Shown in pieces: positions 7,502-15,799 of a stretch of DNA of 64,000 nt. The notes below the pieces were generated by a model. It made no database searches and had not been told where the DNA came from. It saw nothing but the letters and a program-made list of their open reading frames with translations. The translations under genes were made by a program, and so were the position numbers. The number at the start of each line of letters is the position of its first letter. Position 1 is the first letter of the stretch. Source of the stretch: DATFNV01 sp035266225 (lineage in GTDB: Bacteria > Planctomycetota > Planctomycetia > Gemmatales > Gemmataceae); assembly GCA_035266225.1 (NCBI GenBank), contig DATFNV010000336.1:9533-73532 (forward strand), given 5' to 3'.

Positions 7502-10500
7502 ATGAGCAAGCCATTCGCGCCGAACCGCCTGGTGTGCTGTACCCTGCTGGCCGTGCTCGGCCTGGCGACGGCGGCGGCCCCGCCCGCCGCGGCCGACGAG
7601 GAGGTGCGCGCCGTCCTGATCACCCTGGAGAAGCCCGGCAAGCTCGCCGTGATCCCGGTCGAGCCGGACAAGCTCGCCGCCCTGTCCGCCCGCGGCGGCT
7701 TGCTGATCTGGGCCCACCCGGAGCAGCCGGAGCGCTGGCGGTTCGTCGCCGCGGGCTGGTCGATCCCCACCGCCGCCCCGGGGGCGGCAGCGGCGCCCGC
7801 GGCAGCGGCGGCCCCGACGCGCGGCCAGGGTGACGGCTCAAGCGGCGCGGCCGACAGTGGCCTGTTCCTCGTGCAGCTCGATCAACTCAGCCCGTCATTG
7901 ACGGCCCGCGACATCCCCAATTTCCTCACCCCCGCCAACGGCACCACACTGCTGAACACCCGCCCGGCGCTGCGCCGCCTGCCCCGCGAGGAGGGGCCGA
8001 AATATCCGGAAGGCGTGGCCGTCATTTCCTCCAAGAACCTGGCGAAGGAACTGCGCGTCCCCTTCAAGGCCGGCGAGTCGGAGGTCGCCTTCGCCGACTT
8101 CCCGGGGCTGGCCTCGGAGTTGGCCGACGGCCTGCCGCCCGGCGCGTACACCCTGCGCCTGGAGGGAGGCGACCCGGGGCTGGCCACGTTCTTCATCGAG
8201 GACGAGGCGAAGCGGCGGCAGGTGTTGCGGCCACTCGACGAACTGGCCGGGCTGACCGGCGGCCGCACAGGCACCCTCTACGCCCAGTTCGCCCTGGATC
8301 ACTTGTTGGCGCAGAAGCAAGACGGCCTGCCCCTGTACCTGAGCGACGCCTTCGACCTGCTGAACGGCCTCCCCGAGCGCTCGCTGACACCGCACCTGAA
8401 GACCCAGCGCCAGATGCTGCTCCGCTGGCTGCGAACGGAGCCCAAGGACCGCGGCGGCGCGCTGTTCGCCGGCGAGGCCCCGGGGGACGCCACCGGCATC
8501 GAGCCGCTGGATAACGCCCGGCGGCTGATCGCCGCCGCGAAGTGGCGCGAGGCCCTCAAGGCCCTGGACGACGCGGACTTCAAGCAGCTCCAGGTCAAGG
8601 ACAAGAGGGCCCGCGGGCTGGCCAACCTCTACCGCGGCGTCATCTTCGCCGAGGCCGGGCAGGGGCAGGAGGAGCAGGCGCGAACCGCCTTCGAGGAGGC
8701 CATTGCCGACCTCGAGGGGGGCGCGCCGGCCGACCTCTTCCGCGCCCACAACAACTTCGCCAACTTCCTCCAGCACCAGGCCCAGGATCGCCTCTCGAAC
8801 CCCGCCTTGCAGATGGCCGCCGGGGTGAGCCAGATCTTCCTGGGCGCCGCCGCTGATTGGGAGGCGGCACGGCAGCATTACGAAATCGCCCTGGGCCTGG
8901 CGGACAAGCTCGGCGCCGGCGGACAGCGCGCGGCCGTGGAGGTGAACCTGGCCGGGCTCTACGCCCTGCTCGCCGACCTGGTCCGCACGCTGGACGCCCC
9001 GCAGGAGGGACGCCGCCAGTTCCTGGCCGGGGAACAGGCCGCGATCAAACAGGCCGAGACGTTGGCCGGACGGCTTGTCGAGGCGAAGCCGGAGGCCAAG
9101 GTCGAGCCGCTGGTCCGCTCCATGGCCGAGGAGATGCTCGCGCACCTGGCGTACCGCGCGGGGGACTTCGCTGCCTGCCGGACCCATGCGGAACGGGCCC
9201 GCGACGGCTATCTCGAGGCCGGCCACCTGGCCGGGGTGGAAAACGTCGAGCGCGTCCTGGGACTGACCTATTTGCGCCCCACCGGGTCCGACGCGGCGGT
9301 CCGGGCCGAGGCCCGACAGACGGCGCTGAAGCACCTCAAAACCGCGCTGCTGATCTCCGAGGCGCTGCGCGAGCGCTTCCCGCCGGACAGGACGGGCCGG
9401 ACCCGAGCCGGTTTCTTCGCCCGCAAGGCGTTCGTCAGCGAGAAGATCGTCGAGTTGCTGCTCGAGGACAGCAAGGACGCCGAGGCCCTGGGTTATGCGG
9501 AGCTAGCCAAGGCCCGGGCGCTGCAGGACCTGCTGGCGGTGGGCGGCACCAGCACCGCCGCGCGAGGAGAGCGGGGGCTGGCCGACCTGCTGGCCCACTG
9601 GCCCACCGAGGCCGCGGCCCTGGAATACTTCCTCGGCGCCGAAACGGCGTGGGTCTTCGTGGTCGCGCCCACCGGCAAGGTCAAGGCGTACCGGCTCACC
9701 GCTGGTGAGGGCCAGCCGATCACGCCCCGCGAGCTGGTGACCCGGGTGCAGCGCATCTTGCACAACACCGAGAACCAGGCGGAACGGATGGCGAACCGGC
9801 TCTTGGCCGGCCGCGGCCTCGACCACAGCTGGCAGGACGATTTGTACGAACTCAAAAACACCTTGCTGCCGGCCGACGCCCTGACGGAGCTTCGCCGGGC
9901 CAAGGTGGCGGTCGTGGTACCACAGCACGTCCTGCACTACTTCCCCTTCGCCGCCTTGGTCACCGAGCCGGATCGCAAGGCGGGTCCGAAGGACATGGTC
10001 AAGCCGCACTTCCTCATCGACGAGCCGTTCGACCTGGTGTACGCCCCGTCGCTGACGGCCTGGGGGCTGCTGCACCAGAAGGCGGCGGGGGTCATCCGCC
10101 GCGTTAACGCCGTCGGACTGGTGCAGGCGCCCGGGTCGCCGGAATTGCCCGGCGTCGCCGAGGACCTGAAGAACCTGAGCACGGTCTTCGCCGGCAAACT
10201 GGGCACGGTTTATGACGGCGACAAGGCCCTCGAAGCCAACGCCAAGAAGATGCTGGCGCAGCCCGGCCTGCTCTTCTTCGGCACGCACGGCTGGAACGAC
10301 GCCGACCACCCCCTCGACAGCCACCTTATCCTGCTGCCCGACCCGGATCGAGAAGCCGCCAAGACGGAGGTATTGACGGGCGATTCGCAGGACGTCAACG
10401 ACGGCCGCCTGACCGCCCGCGAGATCTTCGCCCGGAGGGTCGGCGCCGACCTGACGGTGATGAGCTGCTGTTATTCCGGCCTGGGCGACCGCTCGCCGCT

Positions 10501-10786
10501 GCCGGGGGACGACCTGTTCGGCCTGCAGCGGGCCTTCCTGCAGGCCGGTTCGCGTACCGTCGTCTCAGGGCTCTGGGACGTCTACGACGGCACCGCCCCC
10601 GACCTGATGCGCGGTTTCTTCGAGCGCCTGGCGGCGGGCACGCCGACCGCCTCCGCACTGGCGGCATCGCAGCGGGCGTTCCTGGAGAAGTACCGCGCCT
10701 CGGACAAGGTGGAGCCCTACGTCCACCCGTACTTCTGGGCCGTGTACACCTGCGCCGGCGACGAGCGGACGCGCTGCGTCCGGTGA
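7502..10786 (+). CDS. Secreted TPR-CHAT protein (caspase-like peptidase domain)
   Basis: 1094 residues. An N-terminal signal peptide (VCCTLLAVLGLATAAAPPAAA) is followed by a long helical TPR-like middle (about residues 330-680) and a C-terminal CHAT domain of the caspase clan. The catalytic pair is visible as His929 in FFGTHGW and Cys990 in MSCCYSG, at the family's xHG and SxCxxG positions. CHAT proteins are proteases; some act in immunity or cell death, and in planctomycetes they are often exported. The start is ATG 7502 after GACCGCG. No obvious partner (gasdermin-like or sigma/kinase gene) is adjacent, and both neighbours point the other way. Substrate unknown. Confidence 0.88.
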   Translation: MSKPFAPNRLVCCTLLAVLGLATAAAPPAAADEEVRAVLITLEKPGKLAVIPVEPDKLAALSARGGLLIWAHPEQPERWRFVAAGWSIPTAAPGAAAAPAAAAAPTRGQGDGSSGAADSGLFLVQLDQLSPSLTARDIPNFLTPANGTTLLNTRPALRRLPREEGPKYPEGVAVISSKNLAKELRVPFKAGESEVAFADFPGLASELADGLPPGAYTLRLEGGDPGLATFFIEDEAKRRQVLRPLDELAGLTGGRTGTLYAQFALDHLLAQKQDGLPLYLSDAFDLLNGLPERSLTPHLKTQRQMLLRWLRTEPKDRGGALFAGEAPGDATGIEPLDNARRLIAAAKWREALKALDDADFKQLQVKDKRARGLANLYRGVIFAEAGQGQEEQARTAFEEAIADLEGGAPADLFRAHNNFANFLQHQAQDRLSNPALQMAAGVSQIFLGAAADWEAARQHYEIALGLADKLGAGGQRAAVEVNLAGLYALLADLVRTLDAPQEGRRQFLAGEQAAIKQAETLAGRLVEAKPEAKVEPLVRSMAEEMLAHLAYRAGDFAACRTHAERARDGYLEAGHLAGVENVERVLGLTYLRPTGSDAAVRAEARQTALKHLKTALLISEALRERFPPDRTGRTRAGFFARKAFVSEKIVELLLEDSKDAEALGYAELAKARALQDLLAVGGTSTAARGERGLADLLAHWPTEAAALEYFLGAETAWVFVVAPTGKVKAYRLTAGEGQPITPRELVTRVQRILHNTENQAERMANRLLAGRGLDHSWQDDLYELKNTLLPADALTELRRAKVAVVVPQHVLHYFPFAALVTEPDRKAGPKDMVKPHFLIDEPFDLVYAPSLTAWGLLHQKAAGVIRRVNAVGLVQAPGSPELPGVAEDLKNLSTVFAGKLGTVYDGDKALEANAKKMLAQPGLLFFGTHGWNDADHPLDSHLILLPDPDREAAKTEVLTGDSQDVNDGRLTAREIFARRVGADLTVMSCCYSGLGDRSPLPGDDLFGLQRAFLQAGSRTVVSGLWDVYDGTAPDLMRGFFERLAAGTPTASALAASQRAFLEKYRASDKVEPYVHPYFWAVYTCAGDERTRCVR

Positions 10787-10818
10787 GGTCTCGTCCATGC
10801 CGCTTCCGGCTTGTCAAC

Positions 10819-10898
10819 CGTAACAACACTGTCTTCGCCGCTTGCGGCTTCGCAGGAAAGAGTGCGAAGCCGCAAGCGGCGAAGACAGTGTTGTTACG
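10819..10898. repeat. 80-bp palindrome, family 1 core with extended arms
   Basis: A 36-bp inverted repeat with an 8-nt loop. The outer part reads CGTAACAACACTGTCTTC and the inner part is the family-1 arm ending GGCTTCGCA. It fills the gap between convergent genes and could act as a two-way transcription stop. The sequence GGATTCCAGGCTTCCG directly after it (10911 on) also occurs inside the palindrome at 14813-14885. Confidence 0.9.
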
Positions 10899-10934
10899 GA
10901 TTCTAAACGGATTCCAGGCTTCCGGAACAGACTC

Positions 10935-12287
10935 TTATAGCGTCTTCAGGTACTCGATCACCGCCATGCGATCCTCCTCGGTCAGCTTGTCGCCGAAGGT
11001 GTGGCCGCCGTTGCTGCGGCCCGGCTGCGTGGTGTCGTACATCTTGCGGCGCTCGATCCCCGGCAGTTTCGGGTCCGCCGGCCCGTCCAGCACCTTGACC
11101 TTCCAGCCGAGCTTCTCCTTGTCGTAGTCCTCTTCCTCGGTGCGGTAGGAGCGCGTGAAGACCTTCGGCCGCGCCTTCGAGGTGAGCACGTCGTGGACGG
11201 TCGGCGCCGAGCCGTTGTGGAAATACGGCGCCGTCGCCCAGATGCCGTCCAGCGGCGGCGCCTGGTAGCCTGCCGTCGTCGTCGCCTTGTAGCCGTCCTC
11301 GCCCTTCTCCTTGGCGAACCAGGTCTGGTTGTAGTAGTCGCCGACCTTCTTCGTGAGGCCCTCGTAGCGCTTCGGGTCGGTGCCGATGTCCTTGATCGGC
11401 ACGATGCGGTTGGGGTAAGTCCACTTTTCGCCGTAGGTGCCGTGGCAGCGCGAGCAGGTCGCCTCGAACACCTCTTGCCCCTTCTTCGCCAGGGGGGCGT
11501 TGACGGCGAACGGGTACTTCGGTGGCTCCAGGCTGAGGAGATACGCCTGGATGTCGCGGAAGGTCGCCTCCTCCTTCATGATCGTCGGCCCCGAATTGAG
11601 CGGGGTCAACATGAACTGCATCAGGGAGCGCACCGAGCGCGCGTCGCCGGTGCCGGTGTGGTACATGGTCTTCTTCTTCTTGAGCAGCCACCAGGCCGGC
11701 GCGTCCTCGCACAGGTCCTCGTGAATGTCCAGGTCGAGGCGGGGCGAGCGCAGCCGCAGGTCGGGCTCGCGGAGGCCGAGCAGGTAGACGGTGCCCGCGG
11801 CCGCCTCCGTGGTGCCGCGGACGTTGCTGAAGAGTATGGGCGACGTCTTCGGCATCCCCCCGGCCTGGGCCAGCTCTTCGTAGATCCCCTGGAAATCGAG
11901 GGAGCTGTTGCCCAGGCCGACGTAGCTCTTGCCGAGGATCGAGCCGCCGTGACAGAACATGCAGTCCATCGCCAACGCCTTGCCGAGCAGCCCCGGCGCC
12001 AGGCGCAGCCCCATCGGGTAGCCGTCGTTGGGGTACGGCGCGGGGTGCAGGCCGTAGCGATCCCGGAAGCGGGCGGCGTAGTCGGCGGGCGGCTCCTTGG
12101 CCGTGGGATCCCAGACCTTCCAGGCGTTCTCGTAGGCGGCCAGCGAGATCGTTGGCGGGGTGAAGTGGCGCCCCAGCAAGGCCTTGCGGCCGCGCTCCGC
12201 CGACGGCGAGTCGTCCGCGCACGGGCCGGCCGCGGGGAGGGCCGCCAGGGCCACGGCCGCCGTCAGCACCAACCGAAGACGAATCAT
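10935..12287 (-). CDS. Dihaem c-type cytochrome, exported
   Basis: 450 residues with a signal peptide (MIRLRLVLTAAVALAALPAAGPC) and two covalent haem sites, CMFCH at 109-113 and CSRCH at 278-282. The second half resembles cytochrome c domains that read ...APPLDGIWATAPYFHNGSAPTVHDVL. It acts in the periplasm in electron transfer; the partner is unknown. Planctomycetes carry many such cytochromes, often next to DUF1549/DUF1553 genes, but none is here. ATG 12287 follows GGAGGTCGGGGTC. It converges on the CHAT gene across an 80-bp palindrome. Confidence 0.87.
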   Translation of the reverse strand: MIRLRLVLTAAVALAALPAAGPCADDSPSAERGRKALLGRHFTPPTISLAAYENAWKVWDPTAKEPPADYAARFRDRYGLHPAPYPNDGYPMGLRLAPGLLGKALAMDCMFCHGGSILGKSYVGLGNSSLDFQGIYEELAQAGGMPKTSPILFSNVRGTTEAAAGTVYLLGLREPDLRLRSPRLDLDIHEDLCEDAPAWWLLKKKKTMYHTGTGDARSVRSLMQFMLTPLNSGPTIMKEEATFRDIQAYLLSLEPPKYPFAVNAPLAKKGQEVFEATCSRCHGTYGEKWTYPNRIVPIKDIGTDPKRYEGLTKKVGDYYNQTWFAKEKGEDGYKATTTAGYQAPPLDGIWATAPYFHNGSAPTVHDVLTSKARPKVFTRSYRTEEEDYDKEKLGWKVKVLDGPADPKLPGIERRKMYDTTQPGRSNGGHTFGDKLTEEDRMAVIEYLKTL

Positions 12288-12491
12288 GACCCCGACCTCC
12301 TTCGTGTGCGTGCGAAGCCCTCTTTCATTGTACCAACCGCAAGCGCGGCGGTGTCAGTAACAGGCCCCGGCACCGGCACGGTTGCTTGCGTCGGGGGCGG
12401 ATCGACTCTAGGTTATATGTGCCCAGTTTCCCCTCACCCCCGGCCCCCCTTCCCCAGGGGCGAGGGGGGGGCACCTTTCGAGGGAGCGACC

Positions 12492-13430
12492 GTGACGATC
12501 CGCACCTTTCAGCCCGGCGACGACGCCGTCCAGGTCGCCATCTACAACGAGACAGCGGCCGGCCTGCCGAAGTTCAAGGCGGCGACGCTCGACGAAGTCC
12601 GCCGTCGGGTCCGCGCCGCCGACTTCGACCCCGGCACGCGCTTCTTCGCCGACGAGGGCGGCCCGCCGGTCGGCTACGCCACGTTCCACGCCAACGGCCG
12701 CGTCAGCTTCCCGTGGTGCCGCCCGGGACACGAGGCGCACGCCGAGGCGCTCTTCGAGGCGGTGTTGCAGGAGATGCGCCGCCGGGGTATCTCCGCCGCC
12801 TTCGCCGCCTACCGGGCCGACTGGCCGGCGCAGCGCGACTTCTTCCTCGGCCACGGCTTTCGGGCGGCGCGCGAGATGGTCAATTTCGTCCTCGACCTCA
12901 ACGACATGCCGACGCCCGGGTCACGGGCCGGCGCCGCGGTCGAGTCCCTGCGGCCCGAGGACGTGCCGTCGGTCTTCGCCCTCGGCGAGGGGGTGATCCG
13001 CTGTCGCACGCCGCAGGAACTGACGGCGCACCTGTTCCACAACCCCTACTTCGGTGGCGACAGCGCCGTCGTGCTGCGCGGGCGTGCCGGCCGTCCGCCC
13101 CTCGCGGCGGCCATCGTCGTCGCCGACGGCACCTACGCCGACCCGCGCGCGGTCGATGCCAACATGCCCTGTTTCCGCCTGGGGGCCTTCGGTACGGAGG
13201 GGACGCAGTGGAAGCGCCTCAACGGGGTGTTCAGCTTCGTGGCGCGCCCCGGCGGCGACCTGAACCCGCTCGGCCTGGAAATGCTGGCGCACGCGGCGTC
13301 GCGCCTGAGCGGGACCGCAGTGTGTACCCTGGCCGCGCAGGTGCCGTCGGACGCGCCGCACCTGCTGCTCTTCTACCAACAAATCTGGCGCCGGCAGGGC
13401 GCCTTTCCGGTCTATGAGCTGGCGCTGTAG
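12492..13430 (+). CDS. GNAT-family N-acetyltransferase
   Basis: 312 residues from GTG 12492 (VTIRTFQPGDDAVQVAIYNETAAGLPKF), with a purine-rich site upstream. The N-terminal half has the GNAT pattern, with acceptor sheet FFADEGGPPVGYATFHANG and helix EALFEAVLQEMRRRGISAAFAAY. The second half (AGAAVESLRPEDVPSVFALGEGVIRC) looks like a second, degenerate GNAT repeat. Substrate unknown. The open frame extends far upstream through the opposite cytochrome gene, which is a GC-rich shadow rather than coding. Confidence 0.8.
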   Translation: MTIRTFQPGDDAVQVAIYNETAAGLPKFKAATLDEVRRRVRAADFDPGTRFFADEGGPPVGYATFHANGRVSFPWCRPGHEAHAEALFEAVLQEMRRRGISAAFAAYRADWPAQRDFFLGHGFRAAREMVNFVLDLNDMPTPGSRAGAAVESLRPEDVPSVFALGEGVIRCRTPQELTAHLFHNPYFGGDSAVVLRGRAGRPPLAAAIVVADGTYADPRAVDANMPCFRLGAFGTEGTQWKRLNGVFSFVARPGGDLNPLGLEMLAHAASRLSGTAVCTLAAQVPSDAPHLLLFYQQIWRRQGAFPVYELAL

Positions 13431-13468
13431 AATGCCGATCGTTTAGAAACTGTAACAACAATGACTTC

Positions 13469-13512
13469 GCCGCTTGCGGCTTCGCAATCTTTGCTGCGAA
13501 GCCGCAAGCGGC
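13469..13512. repeat. Dispersed palindrome, family 1
   Basis: GCCGCTTGCGGCTTCGCA and its complement around an 8-nt loop. Imperfect outer arms extend to about 13446 and 13533 (AACAAC against GTTGTT). The right flank AAGAGGGTTGTTGA recurs beside the copy at 54972, so the two copies share more than the arm. Confidence 0.85.
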
Positions 13513-13533
13513 AAGAGGGTTGTTGAGACGGTT

Positions 13534-13605
13534 CTTAGCGGCCGCCCACGATTGATCGTTTCGCGAAACGATCAATCCGCGCCGCCCCGAGGGCGGCGGC
13601 TAAAC
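13534..13605. repeat. Dispersed palindrome, family 2 (CTTAGCGGC ... GCTAAAC)
   Basis: A composite element with GGCCGCC/GGGCGGCGG outer arms, an inner perfect 26-bp palindrome at 13551-13576 (ATTGATCGTTTCGCGAAACG and complement), and the terminus GGCGGCTAAAC. The copy at 42385-42457 shares almost the whole sequence. It lies just upstream of the FIST gene. Confidence 0.85.
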
Positions 13606-13621
13606 ACAAGAGGACTCTCCC

Positions 13622-14797
13622 ATGCCATTCGCCGCCGCCGTGTCCACGGAGTCCGCCACCTCCCGGGCGCTCGACGCCGTCTGCCCTCCGGCCCTCGAAC
13701 AACTCGGGGGCCGGCCCGACCTGGCCCTGCTCTTCTTTTCGCCGCACCACCTGGCCGCCGCCGAGTTGCTCGCGGCCTCGGCGCAGCAGCAACTCGGGGC
13801 GCGCTGCCTCGTCGGTTGCGTCGGCGAGTCAATCATCGGCAACGATCGCGAGGTCGAGGCCGCGCCCGCCCTCAGCGTGTGGTTGGCGCGCTGGCCGTCG
13901 GCCGTCGAGCTGACGCCGTTCCACCTCACCCTCGAAGAGACGTCGGAGGGGTATGGTCTGCTCGGCTGGCCCGACGCCCTGCAAGAAGCCGACCCGGCGC
14001 GCTCGGCGGTGCTGCTCCTGGGCGACCCCTACACCTTCCCGGCCGACGTCTTCCTCGAGGAGATGAACGAGTCGCATCGTGGCCTGCGCGTCATGGGCGG
14101 CATGGCCAGCGGCACCCAGGCGCCGGGGCAGTGCCGGCTGGTCCTCGGCGACCGCGTCGTCCACCAGGGCGCCGTCGGCGTGCTGCTCCAGGGCGACCTC
14201 GGCCTGCGCTGCATCGTGTCGCAGGGGTGCAAGCCGGTCGGCCGGCACATGGTCGTCACCAAAGGGCACGACAACGTCATCGCCGAACTGGGGGGCAAGC
14301 CGGCGCTGCGGCAGCTGCAGGAGCTGTTGCCGCAGCTGTCCTCGCGCGACCAGCAGGTGATGCGCCGCGGCGGGCTGCACGTCGGCCGGGTCATCAACGA
14401 GTACCAGGGCGACTTCCAGCGCGGCGACTTCCTCATCCGCAACGTGCTCGGCTTCGACCAGGAGAGCGGGGCGCTGGCGATCACCGACCGGGTGCGCGTC
14501 GGCCAGACGGTGCAATTCCACGTCCGCGACGCTGAGACGGCGGACGAGGACCTGCGCGACCTGCTGCGCCTGGACCTGGTCGCCCACGAGAAGCGGCCGG
14601 CCGGGGCATTGCTGTTCAGTTGCAACGGCCGCGGCACGCGCCTCTTCCCGGTGCCGAACCACGACGCCGGTGCCGTCCGCGGCGAGGCGGGCGAGCTGCC
14701 GCTGGCCGGCTTCTTCGCGCAGGGCGAACTCGGCCCGGTCGGCGGGCAGAACTTCATCCACGGGTTCACCGCCAGCGTGGCACTCTTCGAGGAATAA
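13622..14797 (+). CDS. FIST domain protein (FIST_N plus FIST_C)
   Basis: 391 residues. The N-terminal half (PDLALLFFSPHHLAAAELLAAS ... ARCLVGCVGESIIG) is FIST_N-like and the C-terminal half (VVTKGHDNVIAELGGKPALRQLQELL ... VGRVINEYQGDFQRGDFLIRNVLG ... GALLFSCNGRGTRLF) is FIST_C-like. FIST domains are sensory modules thought to bind small ligands such as amino acids, and often feed into signalling proteins. No kinase or cyclase is fused here. ATG 13622 follows an AAGAGGACTCTCCC site just after the family-2 palindrome. Cytoplasmic; ligand unknown. Confidence 0.85.
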   Translation: MPFAAAVSTESATSRALDAVCPPALEQLGGRPDLALLFFSPHHLAAAELLAASAQQQLGARCLVGCVGESIIGNDREVEAAPALSVWLARWPSAVELTPFHLTLEETSEGYGLLGWPDALQEADPARSAVLLLGDPYTFPADVFLEEMNESHRGLRVMGGMASGTQAPGQCRLVLGDRVVHQGAVGVLLQGDLGLRCIVSQGCKPVGRHMVVTKGHDNVIAELGGKPALRQLQELLPQLSSRDQQVMRRGGLHVGRVINEYQGDFQRGDFLIRNVLGFDQESGALAITDRVRVGQTVQFHVRDAETADEDLRDLLRLDLVAHEKRPAGALLFSCNGRGTRLFPVPNHDAGAVRGEAGELPLAGFFAQGELGPVGGQNFIHGFTASVALFEE

Positions 14798-14812
14798 GGG
14801 CGAGATTAAGAG

Positions 14813-14885
14813 TCTGTTGCGCAAGCCGCTTGCGGCTTAGCGGATTCCAGGCTTCCGCTAAGCCGCAAGCGGCTTGTGCAACAGA
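14813..14885. repeat. Dispersed palindrome, family 1
   Basis: A 73-bp inverted repeat, TCTGTTGC...GCAACAGA outside and GCCGCTTGCGGCTTAGCG inside, with an ATTCCAGGCTTC loop region. It lies between convergent genes and can fold as a strong hairpin from either strand. Confidence 0.88.
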
Positions 14886-14958
14886 GTTGCCGCCGGGGAC
14901 ACTGCACTCCACCACCGAATCCGAGCGACTTTGTCCGTCTCCCGGCGATTCCTTCGGG

Positions 14959-15504
14959 TCACGCCGCCTTCGTCACCCCCATCTTGCGTGCCTCCCCCAT
15001 CGCTTCCCTGATCCGCGCAAACGGCTCCGCAGGATCGACCATCCCATCCACGCTGTCCAGCATCTCCCGCACCATCGTCACGTCTGCCGCGAAGCGCGGG
15101 TGACACAGGACGGCACCGCGCCCGTTCCTGGCCGGGGACACGCATAGGCCCGCCGCGCTCATCGTCACCACGGCGGGATCCTCGGCCGGCGCCAACCACA
15201 CCACCGGCGATTCCACCCGCAACCGCAGGTCGAGAGCCGACGCGCAATCCGTCAGGATTAGCCCCGCCGCTACGGACGTTTTCTCCACCAGGGTCTTGCC
15301 GATCAGGTCGGCGCAGATGTACGGCTCCAGGGTACCGCCATAGAGGATCTGCTGCACGCGGTTGGGCTGCACCGCCGTGCTAAGGCGGAACTCCAGGGGG
15401 CGGCCCCACGGGTTCGTCACCAGGTAGCCCCCCGCGTAACCGGTCGGGTCGTGAACGATCCTTAGAAATCCCAGGTTCAGCGTTGACGGCGCAGTCGAGG
15501 CCAC
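14959..15504 (-). CDS. Conserved hypothetical protein
   Basis: 181 residues from GTG 15504, with a GAGAGGA ribosome site 6-12 nt upstream. The N-terminus reads STLNLGFLRIVHDPTGYAGGYLVTNPWGRPLEFRLSTAVQ; the middle is LEPYICADLIGKTLVEKTSVAAGLILTD. It is soluble, with no signal peptide or helix. I do not recognise a named domain; the regular pattern suggests a real planctomycete family. It converges on the FIST gene and diverges from the sulfite reductase gene. Confidence 0.7.
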   Translation of the reverse strand: MASTAPSTLNLGFLRIVHDPTGYAGGYLVTNPWGRPLEFRLSTAVQPNRVQQILYGGTLEPYICADLIGKTLVEKTSVAAGLILTDCASALDLRLRVESPVVWLAPAEDPAVVTMSAAGLCVSPARNGRGAVLCHPRFAADVTMVREMLDSVDGMVDPAEPFARIREAMGEARKMGVTKAA

Positions 15505-15723
15505 GGCTCGGTCCTCTCAGGGTCGTTGTCATCACACGGCACTTATTCCCTTCGGGCGGCGGACGGAGGCGACTTGAATCCCGGCACTTGCGCGAGGCAC
15601 CGGCCTTCGCACCGCCCGCAACCCTTGCCCAGGTGCAATAGCTCACCTGAAGCCCCAAAGTGGGCCGATAAACGGGAGAGAGAGCGCAAGCGCCTCTGGA
15701 TTTTCCGCCCCGGCCTGCTAGAG

Positions 15724-15752
15724 TTATGTAGACTGATCGGGTTAGTGATAAT
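15724..15752 (+). promoter_or_regulatory. Weak promoter-like boxes upstream of the siroheme reductase gene
   Basis: TTATGT (15724-15729), 17 bp, then GATAAT (15747-15752). The -10 matches five of six but the -35 is poor. It lies about 48 nt upstream of the gene start at 15800. The rest of the 295-bp gap holds no recognised element. Confidence 0.3.
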
Positions 15753-15799
15753 TCCGAATCTTGCCTTGCCGGGTGGCGTCACCCGAGGATTGATCGACC

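Noticed and set aside
12160..12360. Short plus-strand frame near the cytochrome c gene start
   Set aside because: It lies antisense to the cytochrome signal peptide and has no ribosome site.
15555..15700. Possible tRNA or riboswitch upstream of the siroheme reductase (GATTCAAG and GC-rich stems)
   Set aside because: The stretch resembles a T loop by eye, but the stems do not pair as a tRNA and it matches no known riboswitch order.
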